DNA from: a virus
IMG/VR virus record: IMGVR_UViG_3300007871_000033
Coordinates: 1-61,249 of that record
DNA length: 61,249 bases
Direction: 5' to 3' (one strand)
The notes under the pieces are model-generated. The model was not told where the DNA came from. It saw nothing but the letters and a program-made list of their open reading frames with translations, and did not search any database. Below are positions 1 to 6,892 of the stretch, piece after piece; the stretch's first letter is position 1; every line of letters begins with the position of its first letter. The translations under genes and the position numbers were made by a program.

Positions 1-76
1 TTTTTTTTTTCAAGCAGAAGACGGCATACGAGATCTAGTACGGTCTCGTGGGCTCGGAGATGTGTATAAGAGACAG
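1..76 (+). other. Illumina/Nextera sequencing adapter (artefact)
   Basis: Ten Ts are followed by the P7 flow-cell oligonucleotide (11-34), an 8-nt index (35-42) and the Nextera transposase read-2 adapter ending in the mosaic end AGATGTGTATAAGAGACAG (58-76). This is library DNA, not phage sequence. The small frames over it are meaningless. Confidence 0.97.
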
Positions 77-205
77 CGTCGAGCACGTCGAGCGCCCCCA
101 AGCACGTCGAGCACGTCGAGCGCCCCCAGCAAGCGCCCCCAAGCACGTCGAGCGCCCCCAAGCACGTCGAGCGCCGTCGAGCGCCCCCAAGCACGTCGAG
201 CGCTC
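77..205 (+). repeat. GC-rich degenerate tandem repeat
   Basis: Imperfect copies of a unit near AAGCACGTCGAGCGCCCCC (about 19 nt), with shortened units mixed in, run directly from the adapter to about 205. GC content is far above the flanking DNA. It could be a genomic repeat at a contig end or a chimeric or collapsed read next to the adapter. Open frames through it are by-products of the repeat. Confidence 0.85.
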
Positions 206-237
206 CAACCAAGGAAAAACATTTATCTACGTTATTT

Positions 238-251
238 GTGAGCTACCTCAC
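238..251 (+). promoter_or_regulatory. Operator-like inverted repeat, copy 1
   Basis: GTGAGCTACCTCAC is an inverted repeat (GTGAG / CTCAC, 4-nt spacer) about 40 nt upstream of the small gene at 289. An identical 14-mer lies at 824-837. It may bind a regulator; this is inferred only from symmetry and repetition. Confidence 0.4.
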
Positions 252-288
252 TGCACTCGAGATCTAGCTATGCTTTACTGTATACATG

Positions 289-462
289 ATGAATAACACG
301 CAAAACGAAATCGCCCGAATCGAAGCCACGATCACGGGCCTTTACACCATGATGCTCGATGCCAAGACGGCAGAGGAGAGGGAATACTGCAATGACGCGA
401 TCGAGTCATACGAGAACACGCTAGCGCAACTGGCGGAGGACGAATACTTCAACGGACGCTAA
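289..462 (+). CDS. Small hypothetical protein (57 aa)
   Basis: The ATG at 289 opens a 57-residue acidic, probably helical protein rich in Glu, Ala and Thr. It ends at TAA 460-462, 27 nt before a good intrinsic terminator. No family is recognised. The size, helical content and following terminator support a real monocistronic gene. It is the first complete gene after the contig-end repeat. Confidence 0.6.
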   Translation: MNNTQNEIARIEATITGLYTMMLDAKTAEEREYCNDAIESYENTLAQLAEDEYFNGR

Positions 463-489
463 GCCCTAAGGCTTAGGCCCCTCCGATGG

Positions 490-513
490 AAGGCCCCCTA
501 ACAGGGGCCTTTT
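490..513 (+). terminator. Intrinsic terminator
   Basis: AAGGCCCC, a short loop, then GGGGCCTTTT: a strong GC stem with a T run, just after the 57-aa gene. Confidence 0.85.
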
Positions 514-1102
514 CCAATTGTGCCATGGAAGGCCTCTAGCAGGCCCATACAGTCCCGATCGCCTCTACTGGTAGGGCAACCCATCCAAACCGTTTAGCAG
601 GGTTTTCACCCATAAGGGTTAGTGTAACTGTACAGTGTCACTGTGTGGCCCAGCCCACATCTATGGTCGATTATGTCGAATTCTGTTGACGTGGCTAAGT
701 ACCCGTAATGACTCGAGAATTGGGCCGTCAAGAGAAAAGCGACATGAGCCCAGTCAAATATCGTGCCATCCAGTCACAGCGGATAAATCCGTTGTCACTG
801 TAATGTGTCTAGTCTGGAGAAGTGTGAGCTACCTCACAAATCGGCCGCCGTCGAATGACCATACATGACCATACACTACATGACCATATACATAGGGCAA
901 CACACTTGGCACATACATTGCACCTAGCAAGAAGCGTGCCAGAGTTCTTGACCCGGGGGGTGAACATACACTGTGGGCGGGTCCCATACATGTGTGTGTA
1001 AAGTCCCTTCTCGACCGGTGTGTCAATATAACTTCATAAATATATTTTACAGCCAGTTATTGAAAAAGGGATCGTTTTGAAAGAAAGCACCCGATTACCC
1101 AT
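514..1102. other. Non-coding region before the first small-gene array
   Basis: About 590 nt without a convincing gene; the frames here are short, mixed-strand and lack ribosome binding sites. It holds the second GTGAGCTACCTCAC inverted repeat and several short direct repeats (CATACATGACCATACA-like, 860-895). It probably serves as a leader or control region. Confidence 0.5.
824..837 (+). promoter_or_regulatory. Operator-like inverted repeat, copy 2
   Basis: Exact second copy of GTGAGCTACCTCAC, about 300 nt before the first gene of the array. See 238-251. Confidence 0.4.
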
Positions 1103-1130
1103 TGACAGCCCTGGTAAGGGTCTTATCGTG
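1103..1130 (+). promoter_or_regulatory. Sigma70-type promoter for array 1
   Basis: TTGACA, 16 nt, TATCGT. The -10 box ends about 5 nt before the ATG at 1136, so transcription would start at or next to the start codon. This is the same geometry as the promoters at 11000 and 13277. Confidence 0.6.
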
Positions 1131-1135
1131 GGGAC

Positions 1136-1372
1136 ATGAGCGAAACGGAACCCCACAGCGTAGAATTTAGCACCAACTTCCGCTACCACTGCGTGCCCAA
1201 CGAGAGCAAAGAGACCCTGTGTGGAAACAGAGCCCTCGACATCGCCTGGGACCCACCCTACATCTGGTCCCAAAAGGACACATCGAGCCCCATCTCTGGG
1301 TCACTCCCCAGGTGTGACGCGTGCCTGGCGAGCGACGACCTACCCATGGCCCTCCTGGGAGACGTGCCATGA
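1136..1372 (+). CDS. His-CysGly-CxxC family protein, array 1 member 1
   Basis: A 78-aa protein and first gene of the array. It shows the pattern shared by 25 proteins here: a His near the N-terminus (H18), a Cys-Gly (C29-G30), and a C-terminal CxxC (C60, C63) followed by a hydrophobic tail ending LLGDVP. The four residues could make one His-Cys3 zinc site, which is inferred and not shown. The function is unknown. The GTGCCATGA junction couples it to the next gene. Confidence 0.85.
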   Translation: MSETEPHSVEFSTNFRYHCVPNESKETLCGNRALDIAWDPPYIWSQKDTSSPISGSLPRCDACLASDDLPMALLGDVP

Positions 1373-1599
1373 GCTTCGAAGTCATACAGGGTCACATGGC
1401 GTCCCGCGAGGAATACCTGAAGTGGGACAGATGGGACCAAGAGCACCTACTGGCGTTCTGCGGATTCAACCTGAACGACCAGTGGGGGGAGACCGGCGAC
1501 CTGGGGAGACAAGAGCACTGGGTAGCCGAGGACGGGCTGTGCCTGGAGTGCGTGGACCACCCTGACTACGTGCTCTCGGTACTGGCGGAGGTGCCGTGA
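1369..1599 (+). CDS. His-CysGly-CxxC family protein, array 1 member 2
   Basis: 76 aa. The start is set at ATG 1369, which overlaps the upstream TGA and follows GGAGA. Family residues are H26 (or H9), C31-G32 and C58/C61, with the tail SVLAEVP. Unlike member 1 the middle is rich in Trp and Glu. It overlaps the next gene at GTGA. Function unknown; a small zinc-ribbon-like protein is the simplest reading. Confidence 0.82.
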   Translation: MSFEVIQGHMASREEYLKWDRWDQEHLLAFCGFNLNDQWGETGDLGRQEHWVAEDGLCLECVDHPDYVLSVLAEVP

Positions 1600-1832
1600 A
1601 CCCGACCTACTACCACCTCGGGATGAAGCATGCCCCAGGGTGCGCCCCTATCATGGCGTGTGGCGTTCATCTGCGGAGTTCGGACGAGGGCAGCTGGGAC
1701 AACTGGCCTGAGTGGCAGCTGCACACCCACAGCTATGGTTCGAGGCATAACCCCAAGGTGCTTGGCGAACCCCGCTGCCCACGCTGTCTCGAAAGTGATT
1801 ACTACGGTATGTGTGTTCTGGGGGACCTGTGA
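1596..1832 (+). CDS. His-CysGly-CxxC family protein, array 1 member 3
   Basis: 78 aa from a GTG start (1596) overlapping the previous TGA. Family residues: H7 or H12, C22-G23, C61/C64, with a tail ending CVLGDL. The region between the two Cys motifs is rich in His and Trp. It is translationally coupled on both sides. Confidence 0.8.
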   Translation: MNPTYYHLGMKHAPGCAPIMACGVHLRSSDEGSWDNWPEWQLHTHSYGSRHNPKVLGEPRCPRCLESDYYGMCVLGDL

Positions 1833-2056
1833 GGGAGCTTCAGCATATCATCACTATCGTCTCCTTCGCTGATTCCCTGGGCGAGATGGATACTGTAACG
1901 ACAGGGTGTGGGCTGACCGTCAGCAACAAGGTACTGTTCGCCAAGGATAACAAGAGCCACAACCTCAATGCTGAGCGCTTCCTCCAGTCTGGGGTCAACA
2001 GGTGCCCAGGGTGTGAGGAGTACGCTACCCTCTATGTGCTAGCGAGCTTGCCATGA
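1829..2056 (+). CDS. His-CysGly-CxxC family protein, array 1 member 4
   Basis: 75 aa from a GTG at 1829, inside the stop overlap of member 3. An ATG at 1811 in the same frame is less likely because it lies well inside the previous gene. Family residues: H6, C27-G28, C59/C62; tail YVLASLP. Confidence 0.78.
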   Translation: MRELQHIITIVSFADSLGEMDTVTTGCGLTVSNKVLFAKDNKSHNLNAERFLQSGVNRCPGCEEYATLYVLASLP

Positions 2057-2346
2057 AGTATGATTTTTGGAAAAGGCGAGCGAAGGAAAAATCCGAACCT
2101 TCGGTTGACGAGGAGTTCTCGCTTCAACCGCTCAAACCCGACTTCTTATATAAAGATGTATTACTACATTGTTTCTCGTCGAGACCACTCGGCCTTTCCA
2201 CGTTGTGTGGGCTGGAGTACAGTGAGGTAGTGTTCGCCCACCGCCCTGGGATGTTCGTGGAACAACCCTATGATGATGTGCAGCTGTGCAAGGCCTGTAG
2301 GGACCACCCTGACCTGGCCTTGGAGATTCTAGGAGACCTCCCATGA
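2053..2346 (+). CDS. His-CysGly-CxxC family protein, array 1 member 5
   Basis: 97 aa with an extra basic N-terminal extension of about 30 residues. Family residues: H39, C52-G53, C79/C82; tail EILGDLP. The GGAGACCTCCCATGA at its end supplies the ribosome binding site and start of member 6. Confidence 0.85.
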   Translation: MKYDFWKRRAKEKSEPSVDEEFSLQPLKPDFLYKDVLLHCFSSRPLGLSTLCGLEYSEVVFAHRPGMFVEQPYDDVQLCKACRDHPDLALEILGDLP

Positions 2347-2606
2347 TATTGCCAGAGATAGGATCCATCTGGGTACATAAGTCTAGCCCCTACGACAAAG
2401 CGTATTACATGCCTAGGTCACTGAGGGTCGAAGACACCTACAAGACTATAGCCATCGAGCTGAATGATATGAAGACGCCATCTGAGCATATGGTCAAGGC
2501 AGTGGGGTGGGACTTCGTCCTGAAGGTAGAGGTGCTCCACCAGTGCTATGAAGAGGTCACAGACCCAGACGATATAGGATTCTTCCTGCTGCAGGAGATG
2601 CCATGA
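2343..2606 (+). CDS. Degenerate array member 6, metal residues lost
   Basis: 87 aa, placed and coupled like the other members and ending in the same type of tail (FFLLQEMP). It has no Cys-Gly and no CxxC; only one Cys remains, near residue 68. The frame is intact, so it is either a paralog with a new role or one kept as a translational bridge in the overlapping operon. Confidence 0.75.
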   Translation: MILPEIGSIWVHKSSPYDKAYYMPRSLRVEDTYKTIAIELNDMKTPSEHMVKAVGWDFVLKVEVLHQCYEEVTDPDDIGFFLLQEMP

Positions 2607-2854
2607 AGGTAGTTCACCTCATACACAAAGGAAAGGACGATAATGCCCTCTGTGGGCACAAATTAGATTACACTAAACATAAAGGAGACCAGGGCTGGTG
2701 TACCCTGCACCTAATAAGAAAGTATGCCCGTAACAACCCTCCTGATGCTGACCCCTCCAAGGAGTTCTGGAGAGTGCGGACCCCATGGAAATGGTGTGAG
2801 GAGTGCTTGACATCTTCTGATTACGCATTATTTGTATTGGGAGACCTCCCATGA
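2603..2854 (+). CDS. His-CysGly-CxxC family protein, array 1 member 7
   Basis: 83 aa. Family residues: H5, C17-G18, C65/C68; tail FVLGDLP. The linker between the Cys motifs is longer and basic. Its end again reads GGAGACCTCCCATGA. Confidence 0.85.
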   Translation: MKVVHLIHKGKDDNALCGHKLDYTKHKGDQGWCTLHLIRKYARNNPPDADPSKEFWRVRTPWKWCEECLTSSDYALFVLGDLP

Positions 2855-3069
2855 TTACTTTCCACATAGCGGTGAGAAAAGACCCAGAGATAGGCACGAT
2901 GATATTGCCTGTGCTTTGTGGGAAGCAAGTGTACTTCGATTCGCTGTGGAGGCAGGACGAGCGCTGGACTACTATAGAGGAGCTTGCGGAGGGCGACATG
3001 GAGTCGCTGCCTGACCATGTAAAGATTTGTGACGACTGTCTACTGCTGACCTTAGGAGAAGTAGGATGA
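2851..3069 (+). CDS. His-CysGly-CxxC family protein, array 1 member 8
   Basis: 72 aa. Family residues: H5, C23-G24, C60/C63. The segment after CxxC is shorter than in the neighbours (LLLTLGEVG). It overlaps the next gene at GGATGA. Confidence 0.82.
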   Translation: MITFHIAVRKDPEIGTMILPVLCGKQVYFDSLWRQDERWTTIEELAEGDMESLPDHVKICDDCLLLTLGEVG

Positions 3070-3290
3070 CCCAGGATCTAGACAAACTTGAGCAGCCTAT
3101 CTACAACCACTGCGCGGCCAGTGCCACTGACCAGAGTGTCACGCTGTGTGGTCAGAAGTGGCGGCTCTGGTGCTCTCTACCTGATCGCTTCCTTCTTTCG
3201 CTAGTCGGAAAAGACCCGGATAGCCCTCCGCCTTGCCCAGCGTGCATGGCCCACCCTGATTACCCACTCCTAGTCTTGGGACACATATGA
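3066..3290 (+). CDS. His-CysGly-CxxC family protein, array 1 member 9
   Basis: 74 aa. Family residues: H15, C28-G29, C57/C60; tail LLVLGHI. The start overlaps the previous stop. A Pro-rich stretch precedes CxxC. Confidence 0.83.
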   Translation: MTQDLDKLEQPIYNHCAASATDQSVTLCGQKWRLWCSLPDRFLLSLVGKDPDSPPPCPACMAHPDYPLLVLGHI

Positions 3291-3556
3291 TGACTACCAC
3301 CCACTTAGTTAGACAAGCCGTGGAGCCAGACTTCGAAGGCCTACTCCTACCTGCTACGCTGGTGTATTGTGGTGCGGACGACGTTCTGCGACACTCTGAC
3401 CATACAGAGGATGAAGTTCCGGTGGATGGCTGGTGTACCGTGGAGTTTGTGCTTAGCGAAGATGAAGACTATGAAGGTATCTATGGAGACACAACTCTTT
3501 GCCCTAAGTGCATGGAGCACCCCGATGTGGCTATAGCCTTTCTGGGGGAGCTATGA
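3287..3556 (+). CDS. His-CysGly-CxxC family protein, array 1 member 10
   Basis: 89 aa; ATG 3287 or 3290. Family residues: H6, C28-G29, C72/C75; tail AFLGEL. The middle is very acidic (many Asp and Glu). Confidence 0.84.
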   Translation: MMTTTHLVRQAVEPDFEGLLLPATLVYCGADDVLRHSDHTEDEVPVDGWCTVEFVLSEDEDYEGIYGDTTLCPKCMEHPDVAIAFLGEL

Positions 3557-3756
3557 GCCACCCAGACGAATCCCAGGACTTCCTCCATATCTACCCAGAC
3601 GGGCATGAGGACGGTACGGCCTACTGTGGGTCCTTGTGGCGCTACTCTGTCCCTCTGGAATGGTATCTCACCTCTGACAGTGTGGGTAACTATGAAATGT
3701 GCCAAGAGTGCCTGGCATCAGAGGAGTTCGCCCTGGCTGCGCTAGGCGCAGTATAA
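3553..3756 (+). CDS. His-CysGly-CxxC family protein, array 1 member 11
   Basis: 67 aa from ATG 3553, preceded by GGGGGAG. Family residues: H12, C25-G26, C50/C53; tail AALGAV. It is the last gene of the strictly overlapping run and is followed by AT-rich direct repeats (ATAATAAG twice). Confidence 0.84.
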   Translation: MSHPDESQDFLHIYPDGHEDGTAYCGSLWRYSVPLEWYLTSDSVGNYEMCQECLASEEFALAALGAV

Positions 3757-3818
3757 TAAGATATAATAAGCACTAAATCAATTGGCAAACCACTTACATA
3801 CAGCGACCTAACACTACT

Positions 3819-4073
3819 ATGTCATATAGACACCCATCAGAAACAGACGCATGTATCCACATAGCCACCACAGGCGACTGGAACAATGTGATGGTGTTCG
3901 TGGGCCTCAAGCCTTTGTGCGGCGTACTCTTACTGGGAATGAAAGACTTCGACTCCATTGTCACCGTATCGGACCTGGAGCACATGCCTCTAGCCGATGA
4001 TGAATACTTGTGTCCCTTCTGTCTGGAGCACGAGGACTACCCGCTACTTGTTCTCGCCTGCGTTGGCGAGTAG
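3819..4073 (+). CDS. His-CysGly-CxxC family protein, array 1 member 12
   Basis: 84 aa, separated from member 11 by 62 nt containing TATAAT-like sequence, so it may have its own promoter. Family residues: H14, C34-G35, C65/C68. Its last 30 nt overlap, antisense, the end of the convergent family gene at 4044-4271. Confidence 0.82.
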   Translation: MSYRHPSETDACIHIATTGDWNNVMVFVGLKPLCGVLLLGMKDFDSIVTVSDLEHMPLADDEYLCPFCLEHEDYPLLVLACVGE

Positions 4074-4271
4074 CATCAAGGTCCTAGCTTCCTCGTCCCT
4101 CCAGCAGATCTCACACTTCTCGTCTTCCGGGTAGTAGTCGATGTCTACTGCTGCCTCTTCCAGGGTGATGAGGACAGAGTATTGATCTCTCCATGCGCTG
4201 TCAGCAGAAAGGCCACACAAGGTCATTTCTCCATCAGGGAGGGCAATATGTACTTCTTCTATAGGTCTCAT
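4044..4271 (-). CDS. His-CysGly-CxxC family protein, minus-strand member 1
   Basis: 75 aa. Family residues: H8, C19-G20, C53/C56. The very acidic segment before CxxC resembles the other members, but the tail is ANAGENK rather than LGDxP, consistent with no gene following it. It converges on and overlaps member 12 of the plus array. Confidence 0.82.
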   Translation of the reverse strand: MRPIEEVHIALPDGEMTLCGLSADSAWRDQYSVLITLEEAAVDIDYYPEDEKCEICWRDEEARTLMLLANAGENK

Positions 4272-4292
4272 CTTTAGTGTAGCTTATGTTGG

Positions 4293-4322
4293 CTTATACA
4301 AGATCATTCTGGACTAAATCAA
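4293..4322 (-). promoter_or_regulatory. Promoter for minus-strand member 1
   Basis: Read on the minus strand: TTGATT, 18 nt, TATAAG, about 20 nt before the start at 4271. The -35 box lies in a TGATTTAGT motif that recurs on the minus strand near 3770 and 4405. Confidence 0.45.
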
Positions 4323-4487
4323 ACTTGGCATGTAGTTTATGATTAGCGTTTCCCCTGCGATTTCCAATGGTTGCGAGCCTCTCGATCATTTCGATCATAA
4401 CACTAAATCATTCCAAAACGTCAACCACGATCGGACCAGAAACGCTTATCAAATATAGGGGCTAATTCACACACTTAAAACGTTTTA

Positions 4488-4505
4488 TTGATCTTTAATG
4501 ATCAA
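4488..4505 (-). terminator. Weak terminator-like inverted repeat
   Basis: TTGATC, 6 nt, GATCAA, immediately after the stop of the minus-strand gene ending at 4506. AT-rich sequence with T runs follows on the minus strand. Confidence 0.4.
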
Positions 4506-4811
4506 CTATGGGAGAACAGCCAATAACGCCAGGTTGTAGTCTTCAGATTCCAGACATCGTAGGCATATCGTCTCATCATACCTACTCCGCATAACAAACC
4601 GCGTACTAGTCGTGTTGCTCCCGGTTCGCACCCTGACAGCGTTCAGGTTTCCTTTGGGGTCGCGCGGTCCTTCCAGGTGGTACGAGTATTTGGTGAAGAT
4701 CATCCCAGCGCGTAGCTTCGCCCCACAGAAGGTTTTGGGCCTTCCCTTATGAGGATCATCCCAGGTAATGTGTATCGGAACCATTGGTGCTGCCATAGTA
4801 GAAATAGACAT
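4506..4811 (-). CDS. His-CysGly-CxxC family protein, minus-strand member 2
   Basis: 101 aa. Family residues: H14, C29-G30, C83/C86; tail LLAVLP. The linker is longer and basic (many Arg, Ser and Thr). It stands alone, with non-coding DNA on both sides. Upstream there is TATAAT on the minus strand and the ATAAAGCTTTAT palindrome at 4886-4897. Confidence 0.82.
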   Translation of the reverse strand: MSISTMAAPMVPIHITWDDPHKGRPKTFCGAKLRAGMIFTKYSYHLEGPRDPKGNLNAVRVRTGSNTTSTRFVMRSRYDETICLRCLESEDYNLALLAVLP

Positions 4812-4885
4812 GGTGGAGTTATAGATCCGTTTTGTATAACCGCACCCAATTACCCATAAAAACCGGGTAAGGGGCTGGTTATCTC

Positions 4886-4897
4886 ATAAAGCTTTAT
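4886..4897. promoter_or_regulatory. ATAAAGCTTTAT palindrome
   Basis: A perfect 12-nt palindrome beside a minus-strand TATAAT, upstream of the gene starting at 4811. The core ATAAAGCTTTA recurs at 8290-8300, upstream of the other minus-strand operon. A possible operator. Confidence 0.35.
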
Positions 4898-4933
4898 TAT
4901 AATGGGTTTGTGAAATAAAGTATAGCGAATTTG

Positions 4934-5287
4934 CTATACACGCGCTAAAGCTAAAAGGCCAAACTCCTCCGACTCCAGACAGTCCTTACAGATCGTGAAA
5001 GTGTTACCATATCGGTATGAGTTGTAATACCCGTACATCTTGATGGAGTCCTTCGCCACCTCTCGGAAGTCCAGGCTGCAAGCCTCGATACCAGTCCTGG
5101 TCAGGTGGACTGAGTAGCTGATCTCCTCGTGCAGCTCTAGCTCACACCCTCCTAGCCAGAAGAGGCTCTTGGTTGGCATAACCCCATGGGTGCTCCCAGC
5201 AATCCTGCCGCACAACACTTCGGCACCCAGTCTGCAGGGTTCGTCGTTGTAGGGACCGTCCCCAAGATGTATTACTGGTTTATTCAT
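4934..5287 (-). CDS. His-CysGly-CxxC family protein, minus-strand member 3
   Basis: 117 aa, the longest member. Family residues: H7, C26-G27, C100/C103; tail ALARV. A 50-residue insert between the Cys motifs is rich in Tyr, Ser and His. A GTATAGC / GCTATAC inverted repeat overlaps its stop codon. Confidence 0.82.
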   Translation of the reverse strand: MNKPVIHLGDGPYNDEPCRLGAEVLCGRIAGSTHGVMPTKSLFWLGGCELELHEEISYSVHLTRTGIEACSLDFREVAKDSIKMYGYYNSYRYGNTFTICKDCLESEEFGLLALARV

Positions 5288-5351
5288 AAATATGTATCTA
5301 CTTACACTTGCGTCAAATTCTCTGTAGAATAGAAATCCGCTCTCACTGTAA

Positions 5352-5633
5352 TTAGGCAGCTACCAGGATATGCATCGCGTAACAGTCCTTGCAGAGGTGG
5401 AATACGCTTCCGCTGGGTCCGTGGAGGTAGTAACCTGTTCCTATCTTTATGAAGTTCGCAGTATGGTCATATCTGTGTCTGTAGATCATCAGGTCTTTTT
5501 GGTCACTCCAAACCATCCCATTGGCTAGGCTGTTGGGGTCGTTCTCCTCCCCACACAAGGTCGTAAGCTTGGTGTGGTCGTAGATATGCATCCCCTTGAG
5601 TAGGGAGTCCTCTCCTATGGAATATGTTTCCAT
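5352..5633 (-). CDS. His-CysGly-CxxC family protein, minus-strand member 4
   Basis: 93 aa. Family residues: H16 or H20, C27-G28, C81/C84; short tail ILVAA. Its start lies within the last codons of the HNH gene, so it is coupled to the upstream operon. The linker has several Tyr-His-Arg pairs. Confidence 0.82.
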   Translation of the reverse strand: METYSIGEDSLLKGMHIYDHTKLTTLCGEENDPNSLANGMVWSDQKDLMIYRHRYDHTANFIKIGTGYYLHGPSGSVFHLCKDCYAMHILVAA

Positions 5634-6004
5634 GTCCGTCTCTTCTGGATATCATACACGGTGTTCAGCGAAACGTTGTACTCTTCAGCTAAAAGCTTGG
5701 TGGAGTCCCCCATGTCGAGCCTGTTCCTCATCAAGAGCACGTTTGCCGCAGTCAGGCGCTTGTCGATGGTCAGGTGACCCGGTCTAACGCACAAAGGGTT
5801 CTTGCAGGTGTGGCGAACTGCCGCACCCTCTGGGATGGGGCCTTTGGCTAGCTCCCAGGCAATCTTGCCTGCTGTGTAATACTTACCTTGATAATAGAAC
5901 CGACCGTAGCCCATGTCGTTGGTGCAGCCGGTCCACATCCAGCAGCCCCCTCCTACTTTGACCTTCCGCCAGAACTTGTCTTCCTTTGAGGTCATGGTGT
6001 CCAC
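5615..6004 (-). CDS. HNH endonuclease with C-terminal helix-turn-helix
   Basis: 129 aa. Residues 18-80 match HNH_3-type homing nucleases: a GCWMWTG start, then RHTCKNPLCVRPGHL, where the His and the Cys pair form the metal centre. The C-terminal 35 residues (LLAEEYNVSLNTVYDI) look like a helix-turn-helix for DNA binding. It could be a mobile nuclease or a domesticated one. It sits between the methyltransferase and a His-CysGly-CxxC gene and overlaps both. Confidence 0.85.
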   Translation of the reverse strand: MDTMTSKEDKFWRKVKVGGGCWMWTGCTNDMGYGRFYYQGKYYTAGKIAWELAKGPIPEGAAVRHTCKNPLCVRPGHLTIDKRLTAANVLLMRNRLDMGDSTKLLAEEYNVSLNTVYDIQKRRTWKHIP

Positions 6005-6609
6005 GGCACGCTTCCAATGTCCATCCCAAAATCATCGAAGAGGGGGTCTGTGGCGTTTGCCTGGTCGAACCTGCTGAACAGCTCAATCTTCTTCTGGAGA
6101 GGGTGCATCTGCACAATGCGCTCGCGCACCTCTAAAGGTTTAGCAGAGTGCTGGGTCCTAGGAGCGAAAACCACTTGACGGACCTTTCTAGAGCCTCGTG
6201 GCTTAGGAACCCTGCGGACCTTGCTCACGTTGACCATCTCGCAGCTAGAGAGCGTATAATGTCCAGGATTGACCTGCAAAACCTGCCCGCCCTTAGTCTT
6301 GACCCACACGAAGGCTGTAGTGGCGTGTTTGAAGCCCCAAGCCTCTGTTACCTTCATGGCGTCTTCCAGAATGGGTGGGCTATACCACAAATACAGCAAA
6401 CACCCTTCCGGGTCTGTTATTCGCTTGATGTCGTCGCCCATCTTGCACAAGTCATCAACAGACATAGTAGTGTAGTACTCAGCGGCGCTAGACGAGTAGT
6501 CCTGGTCCTTTCCACCTCTTTGGACCTGCCCTCTGTAGCTCCAGGGGCAGTCGGCGTAGATGACCTGGTAAACGTTCTTACACTTCTTGAGATCTTTAAT
6601 CAATGCCAT
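5992..6609 (-). CDS. MT-A70 family adenine methyltransferase
   Basis: 205 aa. The N-terminal VIYADCPWSY is the catalytic motif of MT-A70 methyltransferases, normally DPPW and here DCPW. YLWYSPP and AFVWVKTKGG, with a later SKVRRVPKP segment, fit the fold. Probably N6-adenine methylation of phage DNA (protection from restriction); RNA is possible. It overlaps the HNH gene downstream and the small gene upstream. The Pro-to-Cys change should be tolerated but is unusual. Confidence 0.85.
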   Translation of the reverse strand: MALIKDLKKCKNVYQVIYADCPWSYRGQVQRGGKDQDYSSSAAEYYTTMSVDDLCKMGDDIKRITDPEGCLLYLWYSPPILEDAMKVTEAWGFKHATTAFVWVKTKGGQVLQVNPGHYTLSSCEMVNVSKVRRVPKPRGSRKVRQVVFAPRTQHSAKPLEVRERIVQMHPLQKKIELFSRFDQANATDPLFDDFGMDIGSVPWTP

Positions 6610-6812
6610 TAATACTCCCGTTCGCCTCTGCGGCTTGCGTTAACTTCTTTTATAACAGCCAACGCTGCTGCGTTCCAAGCCTTGTTAGCTACACTCTGGT
6701 CTATGCAAATGCCAGAGGTAACCATGGCATGTCGGTAAACTTCTCCGAAAGCTTTGAGTGCCGCTGCGCCCTCGGGCGTGATGGGCTCTATTGGCTTTCT
6801 ACTCATAGCCAC
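6609..6812 (-). CDS. Hypothetical protein (67 aa)
   Basis: A small Ala-rich, mostly helical protein with no recognised domain. Its stop overlaps the start of the methyltransferase gene, and its start overlaps the end of a 29-aa gene. Confidence 0.7.
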   Translation of the reverse strand: MAMSRKPIEPITPEGAAALKAFGEVYRHAMVTSGICIDQSVANKAWNAAALAVIKEVNASRRGEREY

Positions 6813-6892
6813 ATCTCCGTTGGGTACTGAAGTACGCGGTACTTCATGTCCAGCTGTCCAATCCTATACAACTCTTTAATCAAGTACATCAT
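6803..6892 (-). CDS. Tiny hypothetical protein (29 aa)
   Basis: The ATG at 6892 overlaps the stop of the upstream gene (ATGA). The frame runs 29 codons to TGA at 6803-6805, inside the start of the next gene. The product is MMYLIKELYRIGQL followed by 15 more residues. The exact fit between two overlapping neighbours supports it as a real small gene. Confidence 0.55.
   Translation of the reverse strand: MMYLIKELYRIGQLDMKYRVLQYPTEMWL

Noticed and set aside
10-296. Open frames over the contig start on both strands
   Set aside because: They run through adapter and tandem repeat and are artefacts.
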